Shown: in pieces, positions 8,001-14,581 of the stretch
Layout of the letters: every line of letters starts with the position of its first letter
How positions within the stretch are numbered: position 1 is the first letter of the stretch
Origin: Thermoplasmata archaeon
GTDB lineage: Archaea; Thermoplasmatota; Thermoplasmata; GCA-020350865
Direction: 5' to 3'
Assembly (NCBI GenBank): GCA_020351895.1
Contig: CP070672.1
Coordinates: 2,427,710 to 2,466,662, forward strand
DNA: 38,953 nucleotides
Position numbers and translations under genes: made by a program
The notes under the pieces: generated by a model
Told to the model about the DNA's origin: nothing
What the model saw: the letters and a program-made list of their open reading frames with translations, nothing else
The model's database searches: none

Positions 8001-10449
8001 CCTTCTTAAGTGAATCAAATTCCTCTTTCTTCCTTGACAATGCTTCATCCTTTTTCTCGATCTTCTCATTTAAGGTATTGAACTCCTTTTCCCTATCCTC
8101 AAGCTCTTTGGTCTTTTCGGAAACGATCCTTTTCTCCTCCTCAAATTTCTTTATCTTATCTTCAATAGCCCTTTCTTTTTCCTTCAGATCTATCTTTTCC
8201 TTTGAAAAGGCCTCCATTTCTCCTTTCAAAGCCATGTTTTCCTCTTCGATTCTACCCCTTAGCTCCTCAAACTCCTTTTCTTTAAATTCCAAATTCCCTT
8301 CCAAAGCCTTCTTCTCATCTTCGAATTTGGTCTTAAATTCTGCCAACTCTTTTTCTTTCGAATCCAGATTCTCTTCAAGAGCCTTTTTCTCTTCCTCATA
8401 TCTACTCTTTAAATCCTCCAATCCTTTCTCCTTTGAACCTAATGATTCTTCCAGAGCCTTTCTCTCTTCATCGAGTTTGGCCCTTAACTCGGCTAATTCA
8501 TTTTCCTTTGATTTTAAATTTTCCTCCAAGGATTTCTTCTCCTCCTCATATCTACTCTTTAGATCCTCCAATCCTTTTTCTTTTGAACCTAATGATTCTT
8601 CCAGAGCCTTTCTCTCTTCATCGAGTTTTACCTTCAAATCCTCTAATTCTTGTTCTTTCGAGGCTAGATTCTCTTCAAGAGCCTGTTTCTCCTGCTCATA
8701 TCTGCTCTTTAGATCCTCCAATCCTTTCTCTTTAGAACCTAATGATTCTTCCAGAGCCTTTCTCTCTTCATCGAGTTTGGACTTCAAATCCTCCAATTCC
8801 CTTTCTTTCGATTCCAAATTCTCTTCAAGGGACTTTTTCTCTTCCTCATATCTACTCTTTAGATCCTCCAATCCTTTTTCTTTAGAACCTAATGATTCTT
8901 CCAGAGTCTTTCTATCCTCCTCGAGTTTGGTCCTTAACTCACCTAATTCCTTTTCCTTTGATTCCAAATCCTCTCTTAACGTATTCTTCTCTTCCTCGAA
9001 CTTTCCCTTCAAATCCTCGAATTCTTGTTCTTTTGATTTTAAATTTTCTTCAAAATCTTTCTTCTCGGTTTCCACGCTCAAGAGCTTGGTATTCAGCTCT
9101 GAAATCTGCTCTTCTAGAGAAAAAATCTTCTCTTTTTCTTCTCCCTTGACAGCGGTCTTTTCCTCCTCGATTCTCTTTGAGAGCCTTTCTAGCTCATTCT
9201 TCTTGTTCTCCAGCTCGCTCTCGGATTTCTTGACTTCATCTTCCCTTTGTGCAAGATCATTTTTCAGTGATTCTATTTGCGTTTCTTTTTCAGAGAATGC
9301 CTTCTCCTTTTCATCTATCTCTTCTTTTAAAGCCGTGATGTCTTTCTCTCTTTCTTCAAGTTCCTTGGTTTTATCTGATAGGTCTGCTTTCTCTTTCTCG
9401 AAATCTTTTATCTTATCCTCTATGGCCTTCTCTTTTTCTTCCAAGGATGTCTTTTCGCTTTCAAAAGACTTCTTTTCTTCATCCAAAGTGTTTTGAAGTT
9501 TATCGATTTCTTGTTCTTTTAGCTTTAAGCCCTCCTCACTTTTAGTTAAACTTCCCTCTAGCTCAATAATCTTGGCCTTATGCTCTTCGATACTTTTTTC
9601 GAGGGTCTCCACCCTTTCAGATTCCTGGGCTGCCTTGGCTTTTTCCCCTTCTTCCAACGTTTTTCTCAGATTTTCTAGTTCTTCCTCTTTCTGTGTCAGA
9701 TTATCCTGGCTTTTTGACAAACTCTCCTTGAGCTCTGAAACTTTTGCTTCATGTTCTTTTATATTTTTCTCAAGAGCCCCTATTTTTTCCGATTCCTTTG
9801 CGGCTGCTTCTTTTCCACTTTCTTCCATTTCCTTCTTTAATTTCTTAATATCATCCTCTTTCTGGGTCAGAGCCACCTCACTGCTTGCAAGGCGGTCCTC
9901 AAGTTTGGAGATTTTCGCAGTTTGCTCTTTTATATTTTTCTCAAGAGCCCTTATCTTCTCTGATTCCCTGGCAGATGCGGCTTTTTCCTCTTCTTCTAGG
10001 GACTTTCGCAGTTTTTCGAGTTCCTCCTCCTTCTGTTTTAAGACCTCCTCACTTTCTTTTAGACTTTCCATTAGCTCATTGTTTTTCGTCTTCTGATCCT
10101 CCAAATTCTCTTCAAGAACACTTGCCCATTCCAAATCAGCACTGGCGGCTTTCTTCTCAATGTCTTCAATGGCCTTCCTAAGTTTTTCCAGTTCTTTCTC
10201 CTTAGCCTGTATACCCTCCTCTCTTATCTCTACTTCCATGGCCATTTCAGCTATTTCCTTTTCCTTAGCTTCAATTTCTAGGGCCCTTGTTTTCAATTCT
10301 TCATCCAAGGTAGCTGGCTTTGGACCTTCCTCTTCCTTTTGTATGCTTTCTTTCGCTTCAGCAACCTTTTCCTGAGGCTTAATCTTGCTCTCTTCCTCAT
10401 CTTTTTGGGTCGCATCCCTCTTTTGTCTGGCTTTATCTCTAAGTCCCAT
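5098..10449 (-). CDS. Giant coiled-coil protein, 1783 aa, no enzymatic domain
   Basis: Apart from a charged N-terminal 50 residues, the whole 1783-residue protein is alternating Glu/Lys-rich helix with heptad or hendecad leucines. I see no Walker A or B motif, hinge, ABC signature, zinc motif, signal peptide, membrane segment or cysteine, so it is not an SMC or Rad50. Fully helical, it would be a rod of roughly 265 nm. Three levels of internal repetition are visible: about four 57-residue units near residues 120-330, eight or more 25-residue units near residues 480-715, and a segment of roughly 200 residues duplicated about 419 residues apart. ATG at 10449 is preceded by GGGGTTGATC and lies 13 nt after the stop of the smaller coiled-coil gene, so the two are translationally close. 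A cytoskeletal, scaffolding or DNA-organising role is possible but not shown. Confidence 0.85.
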   Translation of the reverse strand: MGLRDKARQKRDATQKDEEESKIKPQEKVAEAKESIQKEEEGPKPATLDEELKTRALEIEAKEKEIAEMAMEVEIREEGIQAKEKELEKLRKAIEDIEKKAASADLEWASVLEENLEDQKTKNNELMESLKESEEVLKQKEEELEKLRKSLEEEEKAASARESEKIRALEKNIKEQTAKISKLEDRLASSEVALTQKEDDIKKLKKEMEESGKEAAAKESEKIGALEKNIKEHEAKVSELKESLSKSQDNLTQKEEELENLRKTLEEGEKAKAAQESERVETLEKSIEEHKAKIIELEGSLTKSEEGLKLKEQEIDKLQNTLDEEKKSFESEKTSLEEKEKAIEDKIKDFEKEKADLSDKTKELEEREKDITALKEEIDEKEKAFSEKETQIESLKNDLAQREDEVKKSESELENKKNELERLSKRIEEEKTAVKGEEKEKIFSLEEQISELNTKLLSVETEKKDFEENLKSKEQEFEDLKGKFEEEKNTLREDLESKEKELGELRTKLEEDRKTLEESLGSKEKGLEDLKSRYEEEKKSLEENLESKERELEDLKSKLDEERKALEESLGSKEKGLEDLKSRYEQEKQALEENLASKEQELEDLKVKLDEERKALEESLGSKEKGLEDLKSRYEEEKKSLEENLKSKENELAELRAKLDEERKALEESLGSKEKGLEDLKSRYEEEKKALEENLDSKEKELAEFKTKFEDEKKALEGNLEFKEKEFEELRGRIEEENMALKGEMEAFSKEKIDLKEKERAIEDKIKKFEEEKRIVSEKTKELEDREKEFNTLNEKIEKKDEALSRKKEEFDSLKKELKGREKQVKKSEKALEKKKSELERLRKVVMEEKEAVKGEEKEKILSLEEQISELNSRLSQAESERKDFEETLSLKEEEIEDLRSSFEEEKKALKEEWDSKEKEIEELKGKIKQEQKALEEDWDSKEKEIEELKIKIEEEKGVLEEALKSKEKELEELRDELEEEKKAKSETSKTKDKELEEIKSKFEEEKKALEEQVEVLSKERDQFEKKIAKLEEKLAANKTKEKELKKILKETASLEKKMAKRQEKIQKNLKEISKKEKETMELAEDLAEREKEYEDKASWLEKKLKKFTKAEEEFKERKIEWRDEAMRIGRERKKLENDIAKLSEAKEAFEAEIGERENALDEFEKSISDREDELANKSKELEEKSKELESDWKALEERSNEMSTEKEDIVQSRNELENDQEALERERNKVLDMIKNLEAKKEELKAAKQTLKEEEKRQKTKETELLGIQKDIDKRKTVLEKEKNRLLEKGDKLKEMEKSLTRGIKDLDKQKIVFTAEEEELEEKSKEMDRLEKELILREKGIEETEDKLRNSLIEVGRREEDVKIKEKELLDIAKLNEKKEKEIEERERVVKSERAGITELSGRVDKKSLKLEKVEERLKEMGKENAKIRRSLRSREGVIESKEKDISSRMEALTENEERIKNDLVTMSKREEEISDREKKLLGLDEELKTLTKTLEGRMEEITFERKKLDSEKGKLEKLEDDYNSKLTMLREEEKAIKNSQSRISKMEDRLNKEYEILETDRKALKQKEEEIETVKASALAVMKYAKTLQDKKKEELLGQLRTENERLEQQRIDIKEKLKEKEEELDSKTKKVEEILAAAMEREARLKWKEEEFEDEMKKLSKEKEDLNKVWNKFEDQTKALDIAEKTLNAKIEKKVKQLTVKERKKYVSKMETLNAREKEIKAQSKELQKREEALGGIDALTKKDKELKKREDALKKKEKELESRKKNLDELRKMLSDLM
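7790..9427 (-). repeat. Segmental duplication within the giant coiled-coil gene (offset about 1.26 kb)
   Basis: A segment beginning AIEDKIKDFEKEK (near 9427 on the minus strand) and running through KTKELEEREK, VKGEEKEKIFSLEEQISELN and KDFEENLKSKEQE reappears as AIEDKIKKFEEEK (near 8171), KTKELEDREK, VKGEEKEKILSLEEQISELN and KDFEETLSLKEEE. The offset is about 1257 nt (419 residues). Both copies are followed by 25-residue repeats, so a larger block was probably duplicated. Confidence 0.7.
8400..9000 (-). repeat. In-frame 150-bp tandem repeat encoding 2 x 25-residue coiled-coil units
   Basis: The plus-strand string aatgattcttccagagcctt recurs at about 8442, 8592, 8742 and, with one change, 8892, exactly 150 bp apart. 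Each unit encodes a 50-residue block made of two related 25-mers: LEESLGSKEKGLEDLKSRYE-type followed by LEENLESKERELEDLKSKLD-type. Twenty-five residues equal two heptads plus one hendecad, so the reading frame and hydrophobic seam are both kept. High DNA identity between copies suggests recent unequal crossing-over or homogenisation. Confidence 0.85.
9500..10130 (-). repeat. In-frame 171-bp repeat encoding 57-residue coiled-coil units
   Basis: In the N-terminal third of the giant coiled-coil gene, about four diverged units share the pattern SEKI-ALEKNIKEH-AK-SEL, then LTQKEEELE. The string tatatttttctcaagagccc occurs at 9760 and 9931, 171 bp apart. Fifty-seven residues equal five heptads plus two hendecads. 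The units are more diverged than the 150-bp array, implying an older expansion. Confidence 0.75.
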
Positions 10450-10462
10450 TGATCAACCCCAT

Positions 10463-10942
10463 TTAGAGCTTATATTTCTCGAGGACTCTCTCGTAGAGAA
10501 GATAATCATCCGACCTTGCGAATTTATCCACGACGTTCTCAGGCAAATTCTCGAGGAGATCGTCTAAAATCCTCAGTATATTCCTTGTTTCCTCGTCCAT
10601 CGAGAACTCCTGTCCCCCCCCTTTTAACTTTTCTATCTCCCTATCCTTTTCGATAATTATGGTGTTCAAATCCTCTATTTTACCCTTGAGTATTTCCATT
10701 TCCTGCTCTCGCTCCTTGAGGTTATTTTCCATATCTCTGATTTCGTGTTCTGCAACCTGTACGGTGGGCATCATGTTATCATTACTCAGTGCCGTGTCTC
10801 TCATGTTGATTAGATCGGCCTGAAACCTTCTTTGTTCTTTGAGCCATTCCTCCTTACTGAATTTACCTTCAACATCCTTTCTTTCGGGAATCTGGGATTC
10901 AATGTTCCTGCTGGCCTCGATTTCGGATTCCCAGGCCTTCAA
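10463..10942 (-). CDS. C-terminal part of the zinc-ribbon coiled-coil protein, downstream of an in-frame TAG
   Basis: This is a 159-residue Glu/Lys-rich helical segment (AWESEIEASRNIESQIPERK and, later, LKEREQEMEILKGKIEDLNT) ending in a less coiled tail, TRNILRILDDLLENLPENVV. It is in the same frame as the gene upstream. Between them lie one TAG (10964-10966) and seven sense codons reading LQVKEEE. The TTG at 10942 has no well-spaced ribosome site of its own, and the first internal ATG is far inside. Independent initiation therefore looks poor, and it is best read as the C-terminal third of one protein of about 480 residues, either split by a nonsense mutation or read through. It ends 13 nt before the giant coiled-coil gene. 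Confidence 0.6.
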   Translation of the reverse strand: MKAWESEIEASRNIESQIPERKDVEGKFSKEEWLKEQRRFQADLINMRDTALSNDNMMPTVQVAEHEIRDMENNLKEREQEMEILKGKIEDLNTIIIEKDREIEKLKGGGQEFSMDEETRNILRILDDLLENLPENVVDKFARSDDYLLYERVLEKYKL

Positions 10943-10963
10943 TTCCTCTTCCTTGACTTGCAG

Positions 10964-10966
10964 CTA
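10964..10966 (-). other. In-frame TAG codon inside a continuous coiled-coil reading frame
   Basis: The minus strand reads ACA TTG AAA AAA AAG CAA AAA TAG CTG CAA, and the frame stays open for another 167 sense codons of coiled coil. It is a substitution-type interruption, not a frameshift. Possible explanations are a real stop, a nonsense mutation or assembly error (CAG, AAG or GAG to TAG is one change), or amber decoding such as pyrrolysine. Confidence 0.9.
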
Positions 10967-11902
10967 TTTTTGCTTTTTTTTCAATGTGTCCTCCCTTACT
11001 TTGATCTCGTTTTCCCTGCTTTTGAGATCAAGGAAACGATGGCTCAACTCCTCTTCCCTTTTATCCAGGGCGTCTTCCTTTTTTCTCAATTTCTCCTTTT
11101 GCTTTCTCCTAACCTCCACTTCCTTCTGAAAGGCAGACACCCTCTTTTTAAGATCCGATTCCCATTTATAGAGCTCACCTTGCTGTTGTCCCAATACCTT
11201 TCTGAAGGCACCTCCGAGCATCATAATGTTTGATTCGTAGGCTTTCATTGCCTGCTTCTTTCTCTCCAGATCCTCTATCTCATCTTTCAATTGTCCACGG
11301 ATATTATCTGAGAACTTGCCTTTTTCCCTCTCCATTCGTTCCAATTTGGAATTTTTTTCTTCTATGTCTTTTTCGATTAGCGTGATATTCATCAGGTTTC
11401 GTTCCAAAATGCTTTCAAAGGGTGTGCCAAGGCTCCTCATCTGTTTCTCGAGTTTTTCGATCTCTTTTCTGTCACTTGGCCCTCCTTCTATATCTTGGAG
11501 GCGTTTGTCGATGTGCTCTTCAGATTCAGCGGGAGCAATGGACTTGAAAACCTTCATTGCCTTTTCTCTTTCTTCCTTGTCTTCTTTGGTTTCAGGTTGC
11601 GGTTCCTTGGCCCCTGACCAGGTCATCAATTTAGTCAGAAAAGCCTGGTCTTTTTGATTCAGTTCCATTGGTCCAGTCTTTTCACTTTTTTCTTCCTCTG
11701 GCTTTTTAATTTTTACATTGCATATAGGACAAATTTTAGCCTTGATGCTTATCAAAGTCTCGCATGAAGGGCAGTCATGTGCTTCCAATTCCCTTTTAAA
11801 TACGGCTCCGCAGCTACCGCAAAAGTCTGAACTGGGTTCAACTGGCATATAACAATCTGAACATGCACACTTGCCAGTGCTACCGCGTAATTTAAATCCC
11901 AT
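10964..11902 (-). CDS. Double zinc-ribbon coiled-coil protein (N-terminal part up to TAG)
   Basis: This segment is 312 residues long. Residues 1-65 hold two zinc ribbons: C-A-C-S-D-C paired with C-G-S-C, and C-P-S-C paired with C-P-I-C. A linker (about 66-150) follows, then coiled coil to the end (KLERMEREKGKFSDNIRG, DALDKREEELSHRFLDLKSR). It ends in TAG at 10964-10966, in the middle of uninterrupted coiled coil that continues in frame beyond. Zinc-ribbon plus coiled-coil proteins often act as adaptors; I cannot name a function. Its position directly before the giant coiled-coil gene suggests the two products assemble together. The ATG at 11902 is 25 nt from the first T of a TATAAAA box, which implies a leaderless transcript. 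Confidence 0.75.
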   Translation of the reverse strand: MGFKLRGSTGKCACSDCYMPVEPSSDFCGSCGAVFKRELEAHDCPSCETLISIKAKICPICNVKIKKPEEEKSEKTGPMELNQKDQAFLTKLMTWSGAKEPQPETKEDKEEREKAMKVFKSIAPAESEEHIDKRLQDIEGGPSDRKEIEKLEKQMRSLGTPFESILERNLMNITLIEKDIEEKNSKLERMEREKGKFSDNIRGQLKDEIEDLERKKQAMKAYESNIMMLGGAFRKVLGQQQGELYKWESDLKKRVSAFQKEVEVRRKQKEKLRKKEDALDKREEELSHRFLDLKSRENEIKVREDTLKKKQK

Positions 11903-11920
11903 GCAGGTTCCGTGCCTTAC

Positions 11921-11927
11921 TTTTATA
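11921..11927 (-). promoter_or_regulatory. TATA box for the coiled-coil operon, probably leaderless
   Basis: The minus strand carries TATAAAA at 11927-11921, within AGATATAAAAGTAAGG. The first T is 25 nt from the A of the ATG at 11902. Archaeal transcription starts about 25 nt after the TATA box, so the message would begin at or next to the start codon. No Shine-Dalgarno motif is needed or strong here. Confidence 0.55.
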
Positions 11928-11986
11928 TCTAATAATTATCACATGATTACGCTTAGTTTTCTCCTAATCCCCCTAAATTTCATGAT

Positions 11987-12505
11987 TCAACAGAATTTAT
12001 CGTAACACACGATTTCAGATAGGTTCTTTCTCCCGCTTTGTTCAGGCTCCTCGTTAGGATAGCCCAGCGGGATCAATGCCACAACCTTGACATCTTGCGG
12101 GATTTCCAATATATTCTTTACTTTTTCCTCTTTAAATCTACCTATCCAGCAGCTTCCCAATCCAAGGTTCGTGGCTGTGAGTACCAAATGATCCAAGGCA
12201 ATTGCCACATCCACAGCAAAACTGTTCATATATCCTCCCATATATGCATCCGCCTCATCTGGAAATCCACATGCCACAATGACTATGGGTGCCTCGGCAA
12301 TCCATTTCTTGTTGTTACATGCCTGGATCAATTTTATTTTTAGGTCCTCATCACGTACAACAACAAATTTCCAGGGTTGGGAATTATTGGCTGAAGGTGC
12401 TAACCTAGCAGCGCTCAGAACCTTTTGCAGTATTTCATCAGGAATCGGTGTTGGCTTGTATCTTCTGATGCTACGCCTTGCTTTCACGGCCTCCAGCAAA
12501 TCCAA
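11987..12505 (-). CDS. Nitroreductase-family flavoprotein
   Basis: This product has 172 residues and a single nitroreductase domain. Family motifs are the N-terminal RRSIRRYKPTPIPDE (FMN phosphate contacts), LAPSANNSQPWKFVVV, GLGSCWIG and a C-terminal IPLGYPNEEP. Such proteins bind FMN as dimers and use NAD(P)H to reduce nitro compounds, quinones or other electron acceptors; some relatives have specialised roles. Reading can extend upstream in frame to a TTG at 12541, but TTG at 12505 sits just after GGGGTGAG, a good ribosome site, and starts right before the conserved N-terminus, so I chose it. It stops 84 nt before the next minus-strand gene, which has its own promoter, so it is probably a separate unit. 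Confidence 0.88.
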   Translation of the reverse strand: MDLLEAVKARRSIRRYKPTPIPDEILQKVLSAARLAPSANNSQPWKFVVVRDEDLKIKLIQACNNKKWIAEAPIVIVACGFPDEADAYMGGYMNSFAVDVAIALDHLVLTATNLGLGSCWIGRFKEEKVKNILEIPQDVKVVALIPLGYPNEEPEQSGRKNLSEIVCYDKFC

Positions 12506-12541
12506 TATCTCACCCCGTAAAGATGTACACAATAGATTCAA

Positions 12542-12704
12542 AAGGTTTAATATATAGTTTTCTCCAATAATTTCAGATTTATATAGTTTTAAGGATATTA
12601 ATTACATTCTTATCTTTTGGATAGTATTTATAGTTCTTTGGAAATATACACATATTTACTTACCTAAGAAAGACGATGGGGAGGGTATATATAAGGTGGT
12701 TTAA
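12542..12704. other. Divergent intergenic region between nitroreductase and radical SAM genes
   Basis: The region is very AT-rich and holds promoter-like elements for both directions. For the plus strand, TATTTATAG at 12625-12633 would place a start site near 12650. AAGGTGGT at 12693-12700 is a strong ribosome site for the TTG at 12705. I see no gene or structured RNA. Confidence 0.5.
12548..12559 (-). promoter_or_regulatory. Candidate TATA element for the nitroreductase gene
   Basis: The minus strand reads AACTATATATTA here, preceded by purines (GGAGAAA). It lies about 45-50 nt upstream of the preferred TTG start at 12505, which would give a leader of about 25 nt containing the GGGGTGAG site. 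A second AT-rich ATATAAAT lies further upstream near 12580. Confidence 0.4.
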
Positions 12705-13841
12705 TTGCTGAGATTTCTGCTTTCTAGGGCGGAAGTTGTTGAATGCCGGCTTTGTGGTAAAAGCTCTGAAAGAATCTCAAAAGCCCTGGGTGTGTGTGTA
12801 GATTGTATCAGAACCGAGCCAAAGGAGGCTCTTAAAATCACGAAAAAGGCACATGTTAAAAGCAGAAAGAGATTTGGCCTCCCCATCTCACCGCCGAAAG
12901 CCAAAGGTGTTAAATGCAAAATCTGCGCAAATACCTGTGAAATACCACCAAATAAAAGGGGATTTTGCGGGCTTAGAACCAATCAGAAGGGCAGGTTAAG
13001 GCATCTGGCAGGAACACCTTCCAAAGGAATTTTGGAATGGTACCATGACCCACTTCCCACAAATTGCGTGGCTGATTGGGTTTGTCCTGGAGGTACTGGA
13101 TGCGGATTTCCAGAATATTCGTATAGTGATGGCAAACCCGAGTTTGGGCACAAAAACCTGGCCGTGTTTTACGGGGCGTGTACATTCGACTGCCTATTCT
13201 GCCAGAACTGGCATTACAGGATTCATTCAAAAGATCTCTCACCCACCAAGAGTGCAGGGGACCTGGCGTCTCGGGTGGATGAAAAGACCAGCTGCATATG
13301 CTACTTTGGCGGTGATCCAACGGCACAGGCACCCCATGCAATTAAAACATCCAAAATGGCAATAAAGGCCAATAAAGACAGGATATTGAGAATATGCTGG
13401 GAGTCCAATGGCACCATGATGCCATCATACCTGAAAAAAATGGCAGAAATATCGTTGAATTCGGGAGGATGCATCAAAATCGATCTTAAGTTCTCAAACG
13501 ACAACCTGAATCAGGCCCTATGTGGCGTATCAAACAGGCAGACCCTCAAAAATATCGAATTTCTGGCCGAATACGGCAAACAAAGGAAAAAGCCCCCTTT
13601 TCTTGTGGTGAGTACCCTCCTTGTTCCAGGTTATGTGGATGTAAAGGAAATTGAGAGCATGGCCAAATTCCTTGTTTCCCTTGATCCAGAGATACCCTAC
13701 TCCCTCCTTGCCTATCATCCTGATTTTGAGATGGACGACATGCCAATCACATCGAGAAACGAAGCCAATGAATGCTTTCGAGCGGCAAAGGAGGCAGGGC
13801 TGGAAAATGTAAGGATAGGAAATGTTCATTTATTGGTTTGA
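12705..13841 (+). CDS. Radical SAM protein, PflX/AmrS-like
   Basis: This 378-residue protein has the radical SAM cluster motif C-x3-C-x2-C at Cys159, Cys163 and Cys166 (GACTFDCLFCQNW), which holds a 4Fe-4S cluster that cleaves S-adenosylmethionine. An N-terminal cysteine-rich part has C-x2-C pairs at 14/17 and 31/34. It is followed by CKICANTCEIPPNKRGFCGL, which closely resembles the N-terminus of the AmrS-type protein at 14578-15570. Later motifs include CYFGGDPTAQ (the Gly-rich strand) and ESNGT. The class resembles pyruvate formate-lyase activase homologues (PflX) whose substrates are unknown. The TTG start is supported by AAGGTGGT 5 nt upstream; no ATG is suitably placed. The stop overlaps the next gene's start (TGATG). 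Confidence 0.85.
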   Translation: MLRFLLSRAEVVECRLCGKSSERISKALGVCVDCIRTEPKEALKITKKAHVKSRKRFGLPISPPKAKGVKCKICANTCEIPPNKRGFCGLRTNQKGRLRHLAGTPSKGILEWYHDPLPTNCVADWVCPGGTGCGFPEYSYSDGKPEFGHKNLAVFYGACTFDCLFCQNWHYRIHSKDLSPTKSAGDLASRVDEKTSCICYFGGDPTAQAPHAIKTSKMAIKANKDRILRICWESNGTMMPSYLKKMAEISLNSGGCIKIDLKFSNDNLNQALCGVSNRQTLKNIEFLAEYGKQRKKPPFLVVSTLLVPGYVDVKEIESMAKFLVSLDPEIPYSLLAYHPDFEMDDMPITSRNEANECFRAAKEAGLENVRIGNVHLLV

Positions 13842-14581
13842 TGGAGGCCGAAAAATTGGAGATTAAGATAGGGTGTTGTGGCTTTGCCAAGGGGATGAAG
13901 GACTACCACAGGAAATTCCAATTGGTGGAGGTACAGCACACATTTTATCAGCCACCCAAATTAGAAACCATAAAAAAATGGAGGGATTATGCCCCTGAGG
14001 ATTTTGAGTTCACGTTAAAGGCCTGGCAGTTGATAACCCATACACCAAAAAGCCCAACATACAGAAGAGCGAAAATAAAAATAGAAAAGGCGAAAGAGGA
14101 CAAATACGGCTCCTTTAAGCCCACAAAGGAGGTGTTTGATGCCTGGGAAGAAACCCTGAGAATATGCCGGGTTTTAAAGGCAAAAGTCGTGGTTTTTCAA
14201 TGCCCTGCAAGTTTCAAACCCATTAAGGAGAACATCGCTAATATGAAGGCTTTTTTCTCTTCTATAGATAGATCTGGACTTAAAATCACCTGGGAGCCCA
14301 GAGGGAGATGGCAAGCTGAGATAATAATGGATCTGTGCCGTGATCTTGAATTGATACATTGTGTGGACCCTTTCAAAGATGAGCCCCTCACAGAGAAAAC
14401 CGCCTACTTCAGGCTCCACGGCTCCCCCCCTGGAAAAAAGATGTACAACTACCGATATACGAAGAAAGATTTGAAGGCGTTAAAAGGGAAAATCTCGGGC
14501 TTTGAGGAGGTTTACTGCATGTTCAACAATATGTTCATGCACGAAAACGCCCTTGAGTTCATTAAGATGATAAAAGATTAA
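13841..14581 (+). CDS. DUF72 (YecE-like) TIM-barrel protein
   Basis: This 246-residue protein has DUF72 landmarks: an N-terminal IKIGCCGF, LVEVQHTFYQPP (the family F/Y-x-x-V-E-x-x-x-T-F strand), the segment FEFTLKAWQLITH, VVFQCPASF, ITWEPRGRW and a late YFRLHG. DUF72 proteins adopt a TIM barrel fold, but their reaction is not established. The frame is open upstream to 13772, but ATG 13841 overlaps the TGA of the radical SAM gene by one base, giving tight translational coupling, so I use it. The pairing with radical SAM genes on both sides suggests shared chemistry or shared regulation. It converges with the next gene, and the two stop codons share three bases (14578-14581). Confidence 0.87.
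   Translation: MEAEKLEIKIGCCGFAKGMKDYHRKFQLVEVQHTFYQPPKLETIKKWRDYAPEDFEFTLKAWQLITHTPKSPTYRRAKIKIEKAKEDKYGSFKPTKEVFDAWEETLRICRVLKAKVVVFQCPASFKPIKENIANMKAFFSSIDRSGLKITWEPRGRWQAEIIMDLCRDLELIHCVDPFKDEPLTEKTAYFRLHGSPPGKKMYNYRYTKKDLKALKGKISGFEEVYCMFNNMFMHENALEFIKMIKD

Noticed and set aside
8400..9000. Regular 150-bp repeats as a CRISPR-like array
   Set aside because: The repeats are coding, in frame and have no spacer-repeat structure; both halves encode coiled coil.
7394..9496. Long plus-strand Ser/Phe-rich frame of 700 codons
   Set aside because: It is the antisense shadow of the Glu/Lys coiled-coil repeats (GAA/AAG read backwards give TTC/CTT). It has no ribosome site and no recognisable domain.
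5098..10449. Giant coiled-coil protein as an SMC/Rad50 ATPase
   Set aside because: I find no P-loop, Walker B, ABC signature or hinge at either end or in the middle.
10940..10970. Frameshift between the two zinc-ribbon coiled-coil segments
   Set aside because: The two parts are in the same frame, separated by a single TAG and seven sense codons, so the event is a nonsense codon and not an indel.
12685..12693. TATATATAA as the promoter of the radical SAM gene
   Set aside because: It is only about 20 nt from the TTG start, so transcription would begin after the start codon; the nearby AAGGTGGT fits a ribosome site instead.
13772..13840. Earlier start for the DUF72 gene
   Set aside because: The 23 extra codons overlap the radical SAM coding sequence and are rich in Gly/Lys/Arg without family similarity; ATG 13841 gives the usual TGATG coupling and begins at the conserved N-terminus.
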